NCBI RefSeq assembly: GCF_019511605.1
Contig: NZ_JAEUAV010000019.1
Span: forward strand, 1-64,000
Direction: 5' to 3'
From: Paraburkholderia phenoliruptrix
GTDB lineage: Bacteria; Pseudomonadota; Gammaproteobacteria; Burkholderiales; Burkholderiaceae
DNA: 64,000 nucleotides
Every line of letters starts with the position of its first letter. The first letter of the stretch is position 1. Positions 17,636 to 26,321 of the stretch are shown here, piece after piece. Under the pieces are notes generated by a model. The model ran no database searches and was not told where the DNA came from. It was given only the letters and a program-made list of their open reading frames with translations. The position numbers and the translations under genes were made by a program.

Positions 17636-18178
17636 ATGTGGAGTCACGTACGCCGCGCCGGTCGGGTCACGGCGCTTGTGTTGCCCTTTGTATTACCCGG
17701 TTCGTTTTCAGCGGTGCAGTCCGCACACGCGGCACTTGGCGGCGCGCCCATGACGCCGCCCGCAGACGCATCGGTCTCGTCGCGCACCATGCATCCTTCC
17801 AGCGCCGTGTTGCGTTCGGCATCGGGTGCCGCGTCTTCCGCTTCGGCTTCCACCACGACCGCGTACACGGTTCGTCAAACCACGCTCGGCAACGGCACGG
17901 TGGTGCGCGAGTATCTCGCGGCCGACGGCAGTGTGTTCGGCATTGCGTGGAATGGCCCGCAAATGCCCGATCTGAATGAAATGCTCGGTAGTTACTTTCC
18001 GCAGTATGTCGCGGGTGTGAAAGCAGCGCGCGCGGCGCGCGGCGGCGCTCGCGGGCCGGTCGCGGTCGATCAGAGCAGCCTCGTCGTGCAGTCCGGCGGC
18101 CACATGGGCGCTTTCAGCGGCCGCGCGTGGCTGCCGCCCGCGCTGCCCGCGGGCGTGAGCGGCTCCGACATTCAGTAA
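17636..18178 (+). CDS. DUF2844-family secreted protein
   Basis: A 180-residue protein with an N-terminal signal peptide (about residues 1-32, cleavage after SAHA) and a domain typical of DUF2844: TVRQTTLGNGTVVREYLAADGSVFGIAWNG, split here by my reading into a beta-rich core near residues 78-110. GGGAGGA at 17621 sets this ATG rather than longer upstream frames. It lies 15 bp before a DUF3443 lipoprotein gene, a pairing I believe recurs in Burkholderiales. Function is unknown. Its place after cheZ, 262 bp away, suggests a separate unit inserted into the motility locus. Confidence 0.8.
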   Translation: MWSHVRRAGRVTALVLPFVLPGSFSAVQSAHAALGGAPMTPPADASVSSRTMHPSSAVLRSASGAASSASASTTTAYTVRQTTLGNGTVVREYLAADGSVFGIAWNGPQMPDLNEMLGSYFPQYVAGVKAARAARGGARGPVAVDQSSLVVQSGGHMGAFSGRAWLPPALPAGVSGSDIQ

Positions 18179-18193
18179 CGGCGAGGACGAACG

Positions 18194-19537
18194 ATGCACA
18201 CCATGCAGATTGCAAAGAAACTCAAGGACTGGACGCAGGTTGCGGCAACCGTCGTGCTCGTGTCGGCGCTTGCCGCGTGCGGCGGTGGCGGCGGCGACAG
18301 CGGCGGCTCGACGTCCACGAGCGGTTCCACGGGCGGCTCGACCAGTGGTTCGACCAGCGGCAGCTCCTCGAGCAGCTCGTTGCCGGCGAGCCCCACGCAG
18401 CAGCCGATCGCGGCAACCGCCGCGAACACGGTGGCAATCACCGTCGGCCACGGCGTGACCGGCGTGATCAACATTCCCACGATCAGCGTGACGGTCTGCG
18501 TACCCAACACGTCGACCTGTCAGACCATCGACAACATTCAGGTGGACACGGGCTCGTTCGGGCTGCGTATCGCCAATTCGGCACTCAATTCGACCATGCA
18601 GGCAGGTCTGGTCCCGAGCACGTCGACCACCGGCGGCCAGCTCGCCGAATGCGCGACTTTCGCGGACGGCTACACGTGGGGCACCGTGCGCACCGCGACC
18701 GTGACGATCGGCGGCGAAACCACGACCGCGCCCGTGCCGTTGCAGATTATCGGCGACAAGGACGCGAGCACCACACCGACGTCCGGTTGCGGCAGCGGCT
18801 CGGCCGAGAACACGCCGAGCGACCTGGGCGCGAACGGCATCATCGGCATCGGCACGGCGCTGTATGACTGCGGCGCGACCTGCGCCAACGCCTCGACTGC
18901 CGCGACCTACAGCAACTACTTCTCGTGCCCGAACGGCACCGCCTGCACGCGTGCCACGGTTCCGCTCACAAGCCAGGTGGCCAACCCGGTCGCGAAGTTC
19001 CCGGTCGACAACAACGGCGTGATCGTGCAGATGCCGCCCATCGGCAATAACGGCGCAGCCTCGGCCACCGGCACGCTGGTGTTTGGCATCGGCACGCAGT
19101 CGAACAACGGGCTGGGGTCCGCGCAGACTCTGACCACCGACGCCTATGGCGACCTGACCAACAGCGTGTTCAACGGCAGCACGATCACGGCGTTCCTGGA
19201 TTCGGGCTCGAACGGCTATTTCTTCAACGATAGCTCGCTCACGCTGTGCGGCAGCAACTTCTCGGGCTTCTACTGCCCGTCCACGCCGCAGACCCGCTCC
19301 ATTACGCTGGTGGGCGCAAACAGCGTCAAGACGACGGCCAATATCGGCATCATGAGCGCGTCTACGCTCTTTAACAGCGGCAACAACTACGCGTTCAACG
19401 ACCTCGCCGGCCAGCTTGGCGGTCTCGCCGCGTTTGACCTCGGTTTGCCGTTCTTCTACGGGCGCCATGTCTATCACGGCTTCGACCTGCGCCCCAACGG
19501 CGGCACCCAGGCGCCGTTCGTGGCCTACGCCAGCTGA
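18194..19537 (+). CDS. DUF3443-family lipoprotein with aspartic-protease-like twin motifs
   Basis: A 447-residue predicted lipoprotein. The lipobox LAAC ends at C29 after a hydrophobic segment, followed by a Gly/Ser/Thr linker to about residue 68. The body resembles DUF3443. Two Asp motifs stand out: DTGSFGLRI at D118 and LDSGSNGYFF at D336, spaced like the two lobes of pepsin-type proteases. Cysteine pairs (for example in the NTSTCQTI and TLCGSNF regions) suggest a secreted, disulfide-bonded fold. It forms a two-gene unit with the DUF2844 gene and ends at a strong terminator. Catalytic activity is inferred only from these motifs. Confidence 0.8.
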   Translation: MHTMQIAKKLKDWTQVAATVVLVSALAACGGGGGDSGGSTSTSGSTGGSTSGSTSGSSSSSSLPASPTQQPIAATAANTVAITVGHGVTGVINIPTISVTVCVPNTSTCQTIDNIQVDTGSFGLRIANSALNSTMQAGLVPSTSTTGGQLAECATFADGYTWGTVRTATVTIGGETTTAPVPLQIIGDKDASTTPTSGCGSGSAENTPSDLGANGIIGIGTALYDCGATCANASTAATYSNYFSCPNGTACTRATVPLTSQVANPVAKFPVDNNGVIVQMPPIGNNGAASATGTLVFGIGTQSNNGLGSAQTLTTDAYGDLTNSVFNGSTITAFLDSGSNGYFFNDSSLTLCGSNFSGFYCPSTPQTRSITLVGANSVKTTANIGIMSASTLFNSGNNYAFNDLAGQLGGLAAFDLGLPFFYGRHVYHGFDLRPNGGTQAPFVAYAS

Positions 19538-19571
19538 TCGGCGGCAACGCGCTAACTGAGCGCTAAGCCAT

Positions 19572-19607
19572 AACGCCCGCGCAAAACCGCGCGGGCGTTG
19601 TTTTTTT
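19572..19607 (+). terminator. Strong rho-independent terminator after the DUF3443 gene
   Basis: AACGCCCGCGC pairs with GCGCGGGCGTT across a six-base loop and is followed by a run of T. It separates the che/DUF block from the flhB operon. Confidence 0.9.
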
Positions 19608-19670
19608 GCGGCGGCGCGCGGCCTTGCGCGCCGCTTGCCGATCCGCCGAAAAGCCCCCGTTTCTCCTTCC

Positions 19671-19708
19671 TTATCCGCCGATCGGCACTTGCGCCGAGCG
19701 GGAATAAT
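19671..19708 (+). promoter_or_regulatory. Class II flagellar promoter of flhBA
   Basis: TTATCC at 19671, CCGATCG three bases later, and -10 hexamer AATAAT at 19703, 48 bp before the flhB start. The same three elements with the same spacing occur before flhF (23321). FlhDC dependence is inferred. Confidence 0.6.
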
Positions 19709-19756
19709 CGCTCTCACTGGAAAGAGGCGCTGTGCCTCGCCCACCTGGAGAGCTTC

Positions 19757-20962
19757 GTGGCAGAGGAAAGCGACCTCGAAAAAACCGAATCAGCCACCCC
19801 CCGGCGCCTGGAGAAGGCGCGCGAGGAGGGGCAGATCGCGCGTTCGCGGGAGCTGTCGACGTTCGCGCTGCTCGCGGCCGGCTTTTTCGGCGTATGGGCG
19901 ATGTCGGGCAGCATTGGTCAGCATTTGCAGGACATGCTGCGCACGGCCTTTACGTTCGACCATGCCACCGTTTTCGAAACGCGCCGCATGATGACCGGCG
20001 CCGGTACGGCGAGCCGCGAGGGCCTCTACGCATTGCTGCCGATTCTCGCGCTGACCGGCGCGGCGGCATTGCTCGCGCCGATGGCGCTGGGCGGCTGGCA
20101 ACTGTCGACCAAAGGGCTCGAGCCCAAGTTCGACCGCCTCAATCCGATTGCCGGCCTCGGCAAGATTTTCTCGATCAACGGACCGGTCCAGCTCGTCATG
20201 TCGATCGCGAAGACGCTGGTGGTGGGCATTATCGGCGGCACGGCCATCTGGAATCGTCGCGAGGAAATTCTCGCTCTTTCCACGCAGCCGCTGCACCTTG
20301 CGCTCGCCAACACGGTGCATCTGATCGCCGTGTGCTGCGCAATGACGGTGGCGGGCATGTTCGTGGTCGCCGCGCTGGATGTGCCGTATCAGCTCTGGCA
20401 GTTCCATAAGAAGCTGCGCATGAGCAAGGAAGAAGTGAAGCGCGAGCATCGCGAAAGCGAAGGCGATCCGCACGTCAAAGGCCGGATTCGCCAGCAGCAG
20501 CGCGCCATTGCCCGCCGCCGCATGATGACCCAGGTGCCGAAGGCCGACGTGGTGGTCACGAACCCGACGCACTTCGCGGTCGCGTTGCAGTACACGGACG
20601 GCGAGATGCGCGCCCCGAAGGTGGTCGCCAAGGGCGTGAACCTCGTGGCCGCGCGGATTCGCGAGCTTGCCGCCGAAAACAACGTGCCGCTGCTGGAAGC
20701 GCCGCCGCTTGCACGTGCGCTCTATCACAACGTCGAGCTCAACCGCGAGATTCCCGGCCAGTTGTATGGCGCGGTCGCGGAAGTGCTTGCGTGGGTGTAC
20801 CAGTTGCGGCGCTTCAAAACCGAAGGTGGCACGGCGCCGGTCGCACCGACCGAGCTCGACGTGCCCGCGGAACTCGACAAGGGCGGTGTATCGGATCAGG
20901 AAGCCGATCAGGAAGCCGCCGACACGCTTAACCCTGCTAACGATGACGGAGCCTCCGCATGA
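19757..20962 (+). CDS. flhB: Flagellar type III export switch protein FlhB
   Basis: A 401-residue inner-membrane component of the flagellar export gate that switches substrates from rod/hook to filament class. The N-terminal TPRRLEKAREEGQIARSREL and four hydrophobic segments up to about residue 215 are typical. The cytoplasmic domain has the self-cleaving NPTH at residues 269-272, followed by FAVALQY. An Asp/Glu-rich tail ends it. GTG 19757 with GGAG upstream is chosen over longer frames. It overlaps flhA by ATGA. A separate FlhB-C homologue is encoded at 59371. Confidence 0.96.
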   Translation: MAEESDLEKTESATPRRLEKAREEGQIARSRELSTFALLAAGFFGVWAMSGSIGQHLQDMLRTAFTFDHATVFETRRMMTGAGTASREGLYALLPILALTGAAALLAPMALGGWQLSTKGLEPKFDRLNPIAGLGKIFSINGPVQLVMSIAKTLVVGIIGGTAIWNRREEILALSTQPLHLALANTVHLIAVCCAMTVAGMFVVAALDVPYQLWQFHKKLRMSKEEVKREHRESEGDPHVKGRIRQQQRAIARRRMMTQVPKADVVVTNPTHFAVALQYTDGEMRAPKVVAKGVNLVAARIRELAAENNVPLLEAPPLARALYHNVELNREIPGQLYGAVAEVLAWVYQLRRFKTEGGTAPVAPTELDVPAELDKGGVSDQEADQEAADTLNPANDDGASA

Positions 20963-23061
20963 ACGCTCGCGCCGGTTTCCTCGCTCGACGGCCCGATGCC
21001 CTGAGCAGCACCAATTTGCGCGCCTTAGCCGGCCCGGTGCTGATCTGCATGATCCTCGGCATGATGATCCTGCCGTTGCCGCCGTTCCTGCTGGATCTGC
21101 TGTTCACCTTCAACATCGCGCTTTCGGTGATGGTGCTGCTCGTCAGCATGTACACCATGAAGCCGCTCGATTTCGCGGCTTTTCCGAGCGTGCTGCTGTT
21201 CTCGACCTTGCTGCGGCTTTCGCTGAACGTCGCGTCCACACGGGTCGTGCTGCTCGAAGGCCACACCGGTCCGGACGCCGCGGGCCAGGTGATCGAGTCG
21301 TTCGGCCACTTCCTCGTGGGCGGCAACTTCGCGGTCGGTATCGTCGTCTTCATCATTTTGATGGTCATCAACTTCATGGTGATCACCAAGGGCGCAGGGC
21401 GGATCGCGGAAGTGTCCGCGCGCTTCACGCTCGACGCCATGCCCGGTAAGCAGATGGCGATCGACGCCGACCTGAACGCCGGCCTCATCAACGAAGAACA
21501 GGCCCGCAAGCGTCGCGCTGAAGTCTCGCAGGAAGCCGAGTTCTACGGCTCGATGGACGGCGCGAGCAAGTTCGTGCGCGGCGATGCGATTGCCGGCCTG
21601 CTGATCATGGTGATCAACATCTTCGGCGGACTGATCGTCGGGATGGTTCAGCACGGCATGGACTTCGCGTCCGCGGGCAAGAACTACACGCTGCTCACCA
21701 TCGGCGACGGCCTCGTCGCACAGATTCCGTCGCTCGTCATTTCGACGGCTGCCGGCGTGATCGTGTCGCGCGTCGCGACCAACGAAGACATCGGCACGCA
21801 GCTCACCGGCCAGCTCTTCACGAATCCGCGCGTGCTGATGATTACCGGCTGCATTCTGGTCCTGATGGGCCTGATTCCCGGCATGCCGCACTTCGCGTTT
21901 CTGATTCTGGGCGGCGGTCTGATTCAGCTCGGCCGCACGATGAAAAAGCGCGCCGAAGAACGCAAGAACACCACGGCGCTCGTGGATGTCGCGCCGGCCG
22001 CGGTTGCCCCGGTCGAAAACACCGAAGCAAGCTGGGACGACGTGACGATGATCGACACGCTCGGCCTGGAAGTCGGCTACCGGCTGATCCCGCTCGTCGA
22101 CAAGAACTCGGACGGCGAGCTGCTCAAGCGGATCAAGAGCATCCGCAAGAAATTCGCGCAGGAAATTGGCTTCCTGCCGCCTGTCATCCACATTCGCGAC
22201 AATCTCGAGTTGCGCCCGAACGGTTACCGCATTGCGTTGAAGGGCGTGGAAGTGGGCGTGGGCGAAGCGTATCCGGGCCAATGGCTCGCGATCAACCCGG
22301 GCCAGGTGTCGGCCGCGCTGCCAGGCACGCCGACGCAGGATCCGGCGTTCGGACTGCCCGCCATCTGGATCGATACGAATTTGCGCGAACAGGCGCAGGT
22401 GTACGGCTACACCGTGGTGGATTCGAGCACCGTGGTGGCGACGCACCTGAATCACCTCGTGGTCACGCATGCGTCCGAACTGCTCGGGCGCCGCGAAGTG
22501 CAGGCGCTGCTCGAGCGGATGCAGAAAGATACGCCGTCGCTCGTCGACGATCTGGTGCCGAAGACGCTGCCGCTCACCACGCTGCAAAAGGTGCTGCAGA
22601 ACCTGCTGGAAGAAGGGGTGCCGATCCGCGACCTGCGCACCATTCTCGAAGCGCTCTCGGAGCACACGCCGAAGCTCACCGACCCGCACGATCTCACCGC
22701 CGCTGTGCGGCTTGCTCTGGGCCGCGCGATCACGCAGCAGTGGTTCCCGGGCACCGGCGACATGCAGGTGATGGGCCTCGACTCGAATCTGGAACGCGTG
22801 CTCTCGCAGGCACTCTCCACCGGGTCCAACCCCGGCCTCGAGCCTGGCCTCGCGCATACGCTGATGACCGAAACACAGAAGGCGATGAGCCGTCAGCAGA
22901 ACATGGGCCTCGCGCCGGTACTGCTCGTGCAGCACGCGTTGCGGCCGATGCTCGCGCGCTTCCTGCGCCGCAGCCTGCCGCAGCTCAAGGTGCTGTCGTA
23001 TGCGGAAGTGCCGGACACGCGCAACATCAAGGTGGTGAATCTGATCGGCGCGCATGGTTGA
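20959..23061 (+). CDS. flhA: Flagellar export gate protein FlhA
   Basis: A 700-residue export-gate subunit. Eight membrane spans fill the first half. The conserved cytoplasmic FHIPEP loop lies after span four (ITKGAGRIAEVSARFTLDAMPGK, split reading) with AIDADLNAGLI. After about residue 345 a large cytoplasmic domain docks chaperone-substrate complexes (GYRLIPLVDK, ALPGTPTQDPAFGLPAIW). Length matches the family. Its start overlaps the flhB stop, and a hairpin (23134-23157) follows, 72 bp past the stop. Confidence 0.97.
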   Translation: MNARAGFLARRPDALSSTNLRALAGPVLICMILGMMILPLPPFLLDLLFTFNIALSVMVLLVSMYTMKPLDFAAFPSVLLFSTLLRLSLNVASTRVVLLEGHTGPDAAGQVIESFGHFLVGGNFAVGIVVFIILMVINFMVITKGAGRIAEVSARFTLDAMPGKQMAIDADLNAGLINEEQARKRRAEVSQEAEFYGSMDGASKFVRGDAIAGLLIMVINIFGGLIVGMVQHGMDFASAGKNYTLLTIGDGLVAQIPSLVISTAAGVIVSRVATNEDIGTQLTGQLFTNPRVLMITGCILVLMGLIPGMPHFAFLILGGGLIQLGRTMKKRAEERKNTTALVDVAPAAVAPVENTEASWDDVTMIDTLGLEVGYRLIPLVDKNSDGELLKRIKSIRKKFAQEIGFLPPVIHIRDNLELRPNGYRIALKGVEVGVGEAYPGQWLAINPGQVSAALPGTPTQDPAFGLPAIWIDTNLREQAQVYGYTVVDSSTVVATHLNHLVVTHASELLGRREVQALLERMQKDTPSLVDDLVPKTLPLTTLQKVLQNLLEEGVPIRDLRTILEALSEHTPKLTDPHDLTAAVRLALGRAITQQWFPGTGDMQVMGLDSNLERVLSQALSTGSNPGLEPGLAHTLMTETQKAMSRQQNMGLAPVLLVQHALRPMLARFLRRSLPQLKVLSYAEVPDTRNIKVVNLIGAHG

Positions 23062-23133
23062 AGCACGACGGCGAGCGCAGCGCTTGCCGTGCACATGACG
23101 AGTGGGCGAGCGGAGCCTCACTCCACAGATTGG

Positions 23134-23157
23134 CCGGCGCCCGAGGGCGCCGGTTTT
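23134..23157 (+). terminator. Probable terminator between flhA and flhF
   Basis: A perfect GC-rich stem of CCGGCGCCC and GGGCGCCGG is followed by TTTT. It is backed by a new promoter-like element before flhF, so flhBA and flhFG-fliA may be separate transcripts. Confidence 0.65.
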
Positions 23158-23320
23158 CATTTCCGCGCCTCTTTTTGTACCGCGCGGGTACGCGTTGATG
23201 CATGCCGCGCTCGCGCTAGCCGCCCGCACCCGCGTGGCGTCAAGCGGCATGTTCGTCCGCTGCCGCGAACGTAGCTGACGGCTAGCCTCCATCGTTCGAA
23301 TTACCCACGTTTCCCGGCCT

Positions 23321-23358
23321 TTATCCACCGATCGTCGCCCGACGGGTTTCGCAATAAT
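23321..23358 (+). promoter_or_regulatory. Class II flagellar promoter of flhFG-fliA
   Basis: TTATCC (23321), CCGATCG (23328) and AATAAT (23353) reproduce the flhB element with identical spacing; further identical bases follow (ATAAT-N2/3-TCTCA). The flhF start is 64 bp downstream. Confidence 0.6.
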
Positions 23359-23421
23359 GATCTCAATGGGAAGCGGTGTGTTGCCGGTCCGTCAGTCCGT
23401 ATACCTCATCGGGGGTCCAGC

Positions 23422-25431
23422 TTGAACATTCGTAAATTTATAGGTGCCACGAGTCGCGACGCATTGCGTCTAGTGCGCGAAGCGCTGGGCGCCGACGCGG
23501 TCGTGCTGTCCAATCGGACAATGGATGACGGCAGTGTCGAAATCGTCGCGTTGGCCGACAGCGACCTCGCGGCGATCACGCCGAAAGCTCCGCGCGCAGA
23601 CAACGGCGCGGCGCCTGCCGCATCGGCCAGTGCTGCGCTAGCGCAGCCCGCGTTGGCTGCATCCGCGGCGCCGCGCGCAGTGTCCTCCACACAGCCGATG
23701 CAGGCGAATCCGTATGCGAGCGGTATGCCCGACGTGTTCTCGTCGGTGTTCGGCGCGAGCCCCGAAGCCGGCACCGAGGCGACGGGCAACGCTGCCGACT
23801 CCGCGCTTGCTGCCGGCCACGATACGCAGCCCGCCGCCAAGGTAGTTCCGAGCGCGGCCATGAATGCGGCGATGAAGGCAGCGAGACCCGCCGCCGCACA
23901 GGTCGAGACCCGCAACAGTGCACTGGCCGGCGCATCTGGCTCCACGTCGGCCGCCGCAGCCGCAGCAGCGAAACAAGCAGCGGCGCCGCAAGCGCCACAG
24001 ATTCACGTCGGGCAGCCGAGCGCGCGCACTGCGGCAGCACGTCTTACCGAAGACATTCGCGCCGATCTGCTGAAGGCGGCCGGCGTGCCGGCTGCGTCTG
24101 CCGCGCCCACCGCCGACATGCACGGCCCGCGCACGCTGGCCGAGTCCAATCCGTGGCTGATCGATCACGCACGACGCATTGCCGCCGAACAGGAACAGCA
24201 CGGCGACTACCGTGCACGTCCGGCCACGATGACGCCGGCCGACGCAATGGCCAAGGGCCTTGGCGCCGCGGTCGAGCCGGGCAGGGTTGCCGCGGCGGCT
24301 AGCGACAACACGCCGGACTGGGCGCGCGAAGCCGCCCAGGTCGCCGCGCGCCGCGCCGCGCAGAAATTCACGCCGACGCCTCCTGCAGCCGACGACGCGC
24401 GCACGCCTGCCGCGGTCGCGGAAGCGATCAAGGCGCGCATGGAACAGGTCGTCAAGGAAACCGTGATGAGCGAGCTGTCGTCGCTGCGCGGCATGATGGA
24501 AGAACAGTTCGCGGGCCTCATGTGGGGAGACCGGCAGCGCCGCAACCCGGCGCACGGCGCCCTCACCAAGCATCTCTTTGCCGCCGGTTTCTCCGCGCAA
24601 CTCGTGCAGATGATGGTGGACAACCTGCCCGAGGACGTCGACAACATGGACGACGGCATGGACTGGGTGCGCTCGGTGCTCGCCTCGAATCTGCCGGTCA
24701 TGGAAGACGAAGACACGCTGATGGAACGCGGCGGCGTATTCGCGCTGATGGGCCCGACGGGCGTGGGCAAGACCACGACGACCGCCAAGCTCGCCGCGCG
24801 CTGCGTGATGCGTTTCGGCGCCAGCAAGGTCGCGCTGCTCACGACCGACAGCTACCGGATCGGCGGCCACGAACAACTGCGCATCTTCGGCAAGATTCTC
24901 GGCGTGTCTGTTCACGCGGTGAAAGACAGCGCCGACCTGCAACTGGCGCTCTCCGAATTGCGCAACAAGCACATCGTGCTGATCGATACGATCGGCATGA
25001 GCCAGCGCGACCGGCTCGTTTCCGACCAGATCGCGATGCTGAGCCGCGCGGGCCAGCCGGTGCAGCGCCTGTTGCTGCTCAACGCAACGAGCCACGGCGA
25101 CACGCTCAACGAAGTCGTGCAGGCGTATCAGCGCGGACCGGATCAACAGCCGCTCGCCGGCTGCATTCTCACCAAGCTCGACGAAGCCACTAACCTGGGC
25201 GGCGTGCTCGATACGGTGATCCGCTACAAGCTGCCGGTGCACTACGTGTCGACCGGTCAGAAGGTGCCGGAGAACCTCTACGTCGCAACGAAACGCTTTC
25301 TGATCAAGAGCGCGTTCTGCATTCCGCGCGATCACTCGCCGTTCGTCCCGCACGACGACGACGTGCCTGCGCTGCTCTCCGCGCTGTCCGCGCGTTCGAC
25401 CGCTGAATTGCACGAGGTCCGCTTTGGATAA
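23422..25431 (+). CDS. flhF: Flagellar placement GTPase FlhF
   Basis: A 669-residue SRP-type GTPase that recruits early flagellar parts to the pole. The N-terminal B domain is MNIRKFIGATSRDALRLV. A long Ala-rich, low-complexity linker spans roughly residues 55-330, making it far longer than the typical 430-480. The NG domain has the P-loop GPTGVGKT at residues 444-451, DSYRIGGHEQLR, DTIGMSQRD and TKLDEATNLGG. It uses TTG, preceded by CGGGGGTCC; no ATG gives the conserved N-terminus. It overlaps flhG by eight bases. Confidence 0.96.
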   Translation: MNIRKFIGATSRDALRLVREALGADAVVLSNRTMDDGSVEIVALADSDLAAITPKAPRADNGAAPAASASAALAQPALAASAAPRAVSSTQPMQANPYASGMPDVFSSVFGASPEAGTEATGNAADSALAAGHDTQPAAKVVPSAAMNAAMKAARPAAAQVETRNSALAGASGSTSAAAAAAAKQAAAPQAPQIHVGQPSARTAAARLTEDIRADLLKAAGVPAASAAPTADMHGPRTLAESNPWLIDHARRIAAEQEQHGDYRARPATMTPADAMAKGLGAAVEPGRVAAAASDNTPDWAREAAQVAARRAAQKFTPTPPAADDARTPAAVAEAIKARMEQVVKETVMSELSSLRGMMEEQFAGLMWGDRQRRNPAHGALTKHLFAAGFSAQLVQMMVDNLPEDVDNMDDGMDWVRSVLASNLPVMEDEDTLMERGGVFALMGPTGVGKTTTTAKLAARCVMRFGASKVALLTTDSYRIGGHEQLRIFGKILGVSVHAVKDSADLQLALSELRNKHIVLIDTIGMSQRDRLVSDQIAMLSRAGQPVQRLLLLNATSHGDTLNEVVQAYQRGPDQQPLAGCILTKLDEATNLGGVLDTVIRYKLPVHYVSTGQKVPENLYVATKRFLIKSAFCIPRDHSPFVPHDDDVPALLSALSARSTAELHEVRFG

Positions 25432-26293
25432 GCTCGTCTCCGATCAGGCAGAAGGACTGCGGCGCCTCCTCGCGCGCAGCGGCTCGCGCGTGATTTCGGT
25501 GACGGCGGGCTCGCTGGGTGCGGGCTGTACGTCCACGGTGATCAACCTTGCGGCCGCGCTCGCGCAGCAGGGCAAGGACGTGCTCGTGATCGACGAATGC
25601 GTAGGCGGGAAGTCGGTGAGTGCGCTTGCCGGCAACCTGCGCGACGCCGGGAATTTCGCCGCCTTGATGCGCGGCGAGACGACGCTCGACGACGCCGTGT
25701 CGCGGCATCCGCTCGGCTTCTCGGTGCTGAGTGCCGCGCGTGCGCATCGCGAGGGTTATAGCGCGGCGCAATTCGGCGTGCTGCTGCATGGCCCGGCCGA
25801 CATTGTGCTGATCGACGCCCAGCTCGACCCGCACGGGCATCTGTCCGCGCTCGCCATGCAGGCGCACGACGTGATGATCGTCACGCGCATGGCCGCCCAG
25901 GCGATCACGGACGCGTATGCCTGCATGAAGCGACTGCACTACGCACATGCGATCGCGCAGTTTCGCGTGCTGGTGAACCACGTGCAGAGCGTGGAAGACG
26001 CTCGCACTGCTTTTGCAAACCTGGCCGGCGTGGCCGGGCGCTACCTCGCGGTGGCGCTGGAAGACGCCGGTTGCATTGCCGCGGATGCGCGGATGGCGCG
26101 AGCCGAAGAGTTGTCGCGTTGTGTCGTCGACGCCTTTCCGTCGACACCGGCAGCGCGCGATTTCCGGCACCTCGCAGCCGAATTGCAGTACTGGCCGATG
26201 CGGCCAGCGATGTCGTCGCAAACGCCATGGATGGCGCCTGCGACAGTTTCATCGGCGCAACACGCCGACCAACCGTCTGCGCAGCACGCCTGA
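25424..26293 (+). CDS. flhG: FlhG/YlxH-type MinD-like protein with a degenerate Walker A
   Basis: A 289-residue ParA/MinD-family protein that normally limits flagellar number together with FlhF. The fold is recognisable: SRVISVTAGSLGAGCTST, VLVIDE, and DIVLIDAQLD as Walker B. The Walker A equivalent, residues 30-37 SLGAGCTS, has Cys35 where the invariant lysine of GKT should be and lacks the MinD signature lysine too. ATP hydrolysis is therefore doubtful. TTG start overlaps flhF; fliA begins 28 bp later. A Gln/Ala/Ser tail of about 25 residues is added at the C-terminus. Confidence 0.9.
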   Translation: MDKLVSDQAEGLRRLLARSGSRVISVTAGSLGAGCTSTVINLAAALAQQGKDVLVIDECVGGKSVSALAGNLRDAGNFAALMRGETTLDDAVSRHPLGFSVLSAARAHREGYSAAQFGVLLHGPADIVLIDAQLDPHGHLSALAMQAHDVMIVTRMAAQAITDAYACMKRLHYAHAIAQFRVLVNHVQSVEDARTAFANLAGVAGRYLAVALEDAGCIAADARMARAEELSRCVVDAFPSTPAARDFRHLAAELQYWPMRPAMSSQTPWMAPATVSSAQHADQPSAQHA

Positions 26294-26321
26294 GAGGCGG
26301 CACAAGGACAAGGGGAGCACG

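Noticed and set aside
17440..17979. A 179-codon plus-strand frame from 17440
   Set aside because: It overlaps the DUF2844 gene in another phase; that gene has the signal peptide and a good ribosome site.
21025..23328. A 767-codon open frame on the minus strand opposite flhA
   Set aside because: It is the shadow of flhA: composition is Arg/His-rich as expected from high-GC antisense, and it has no recognisable domain.
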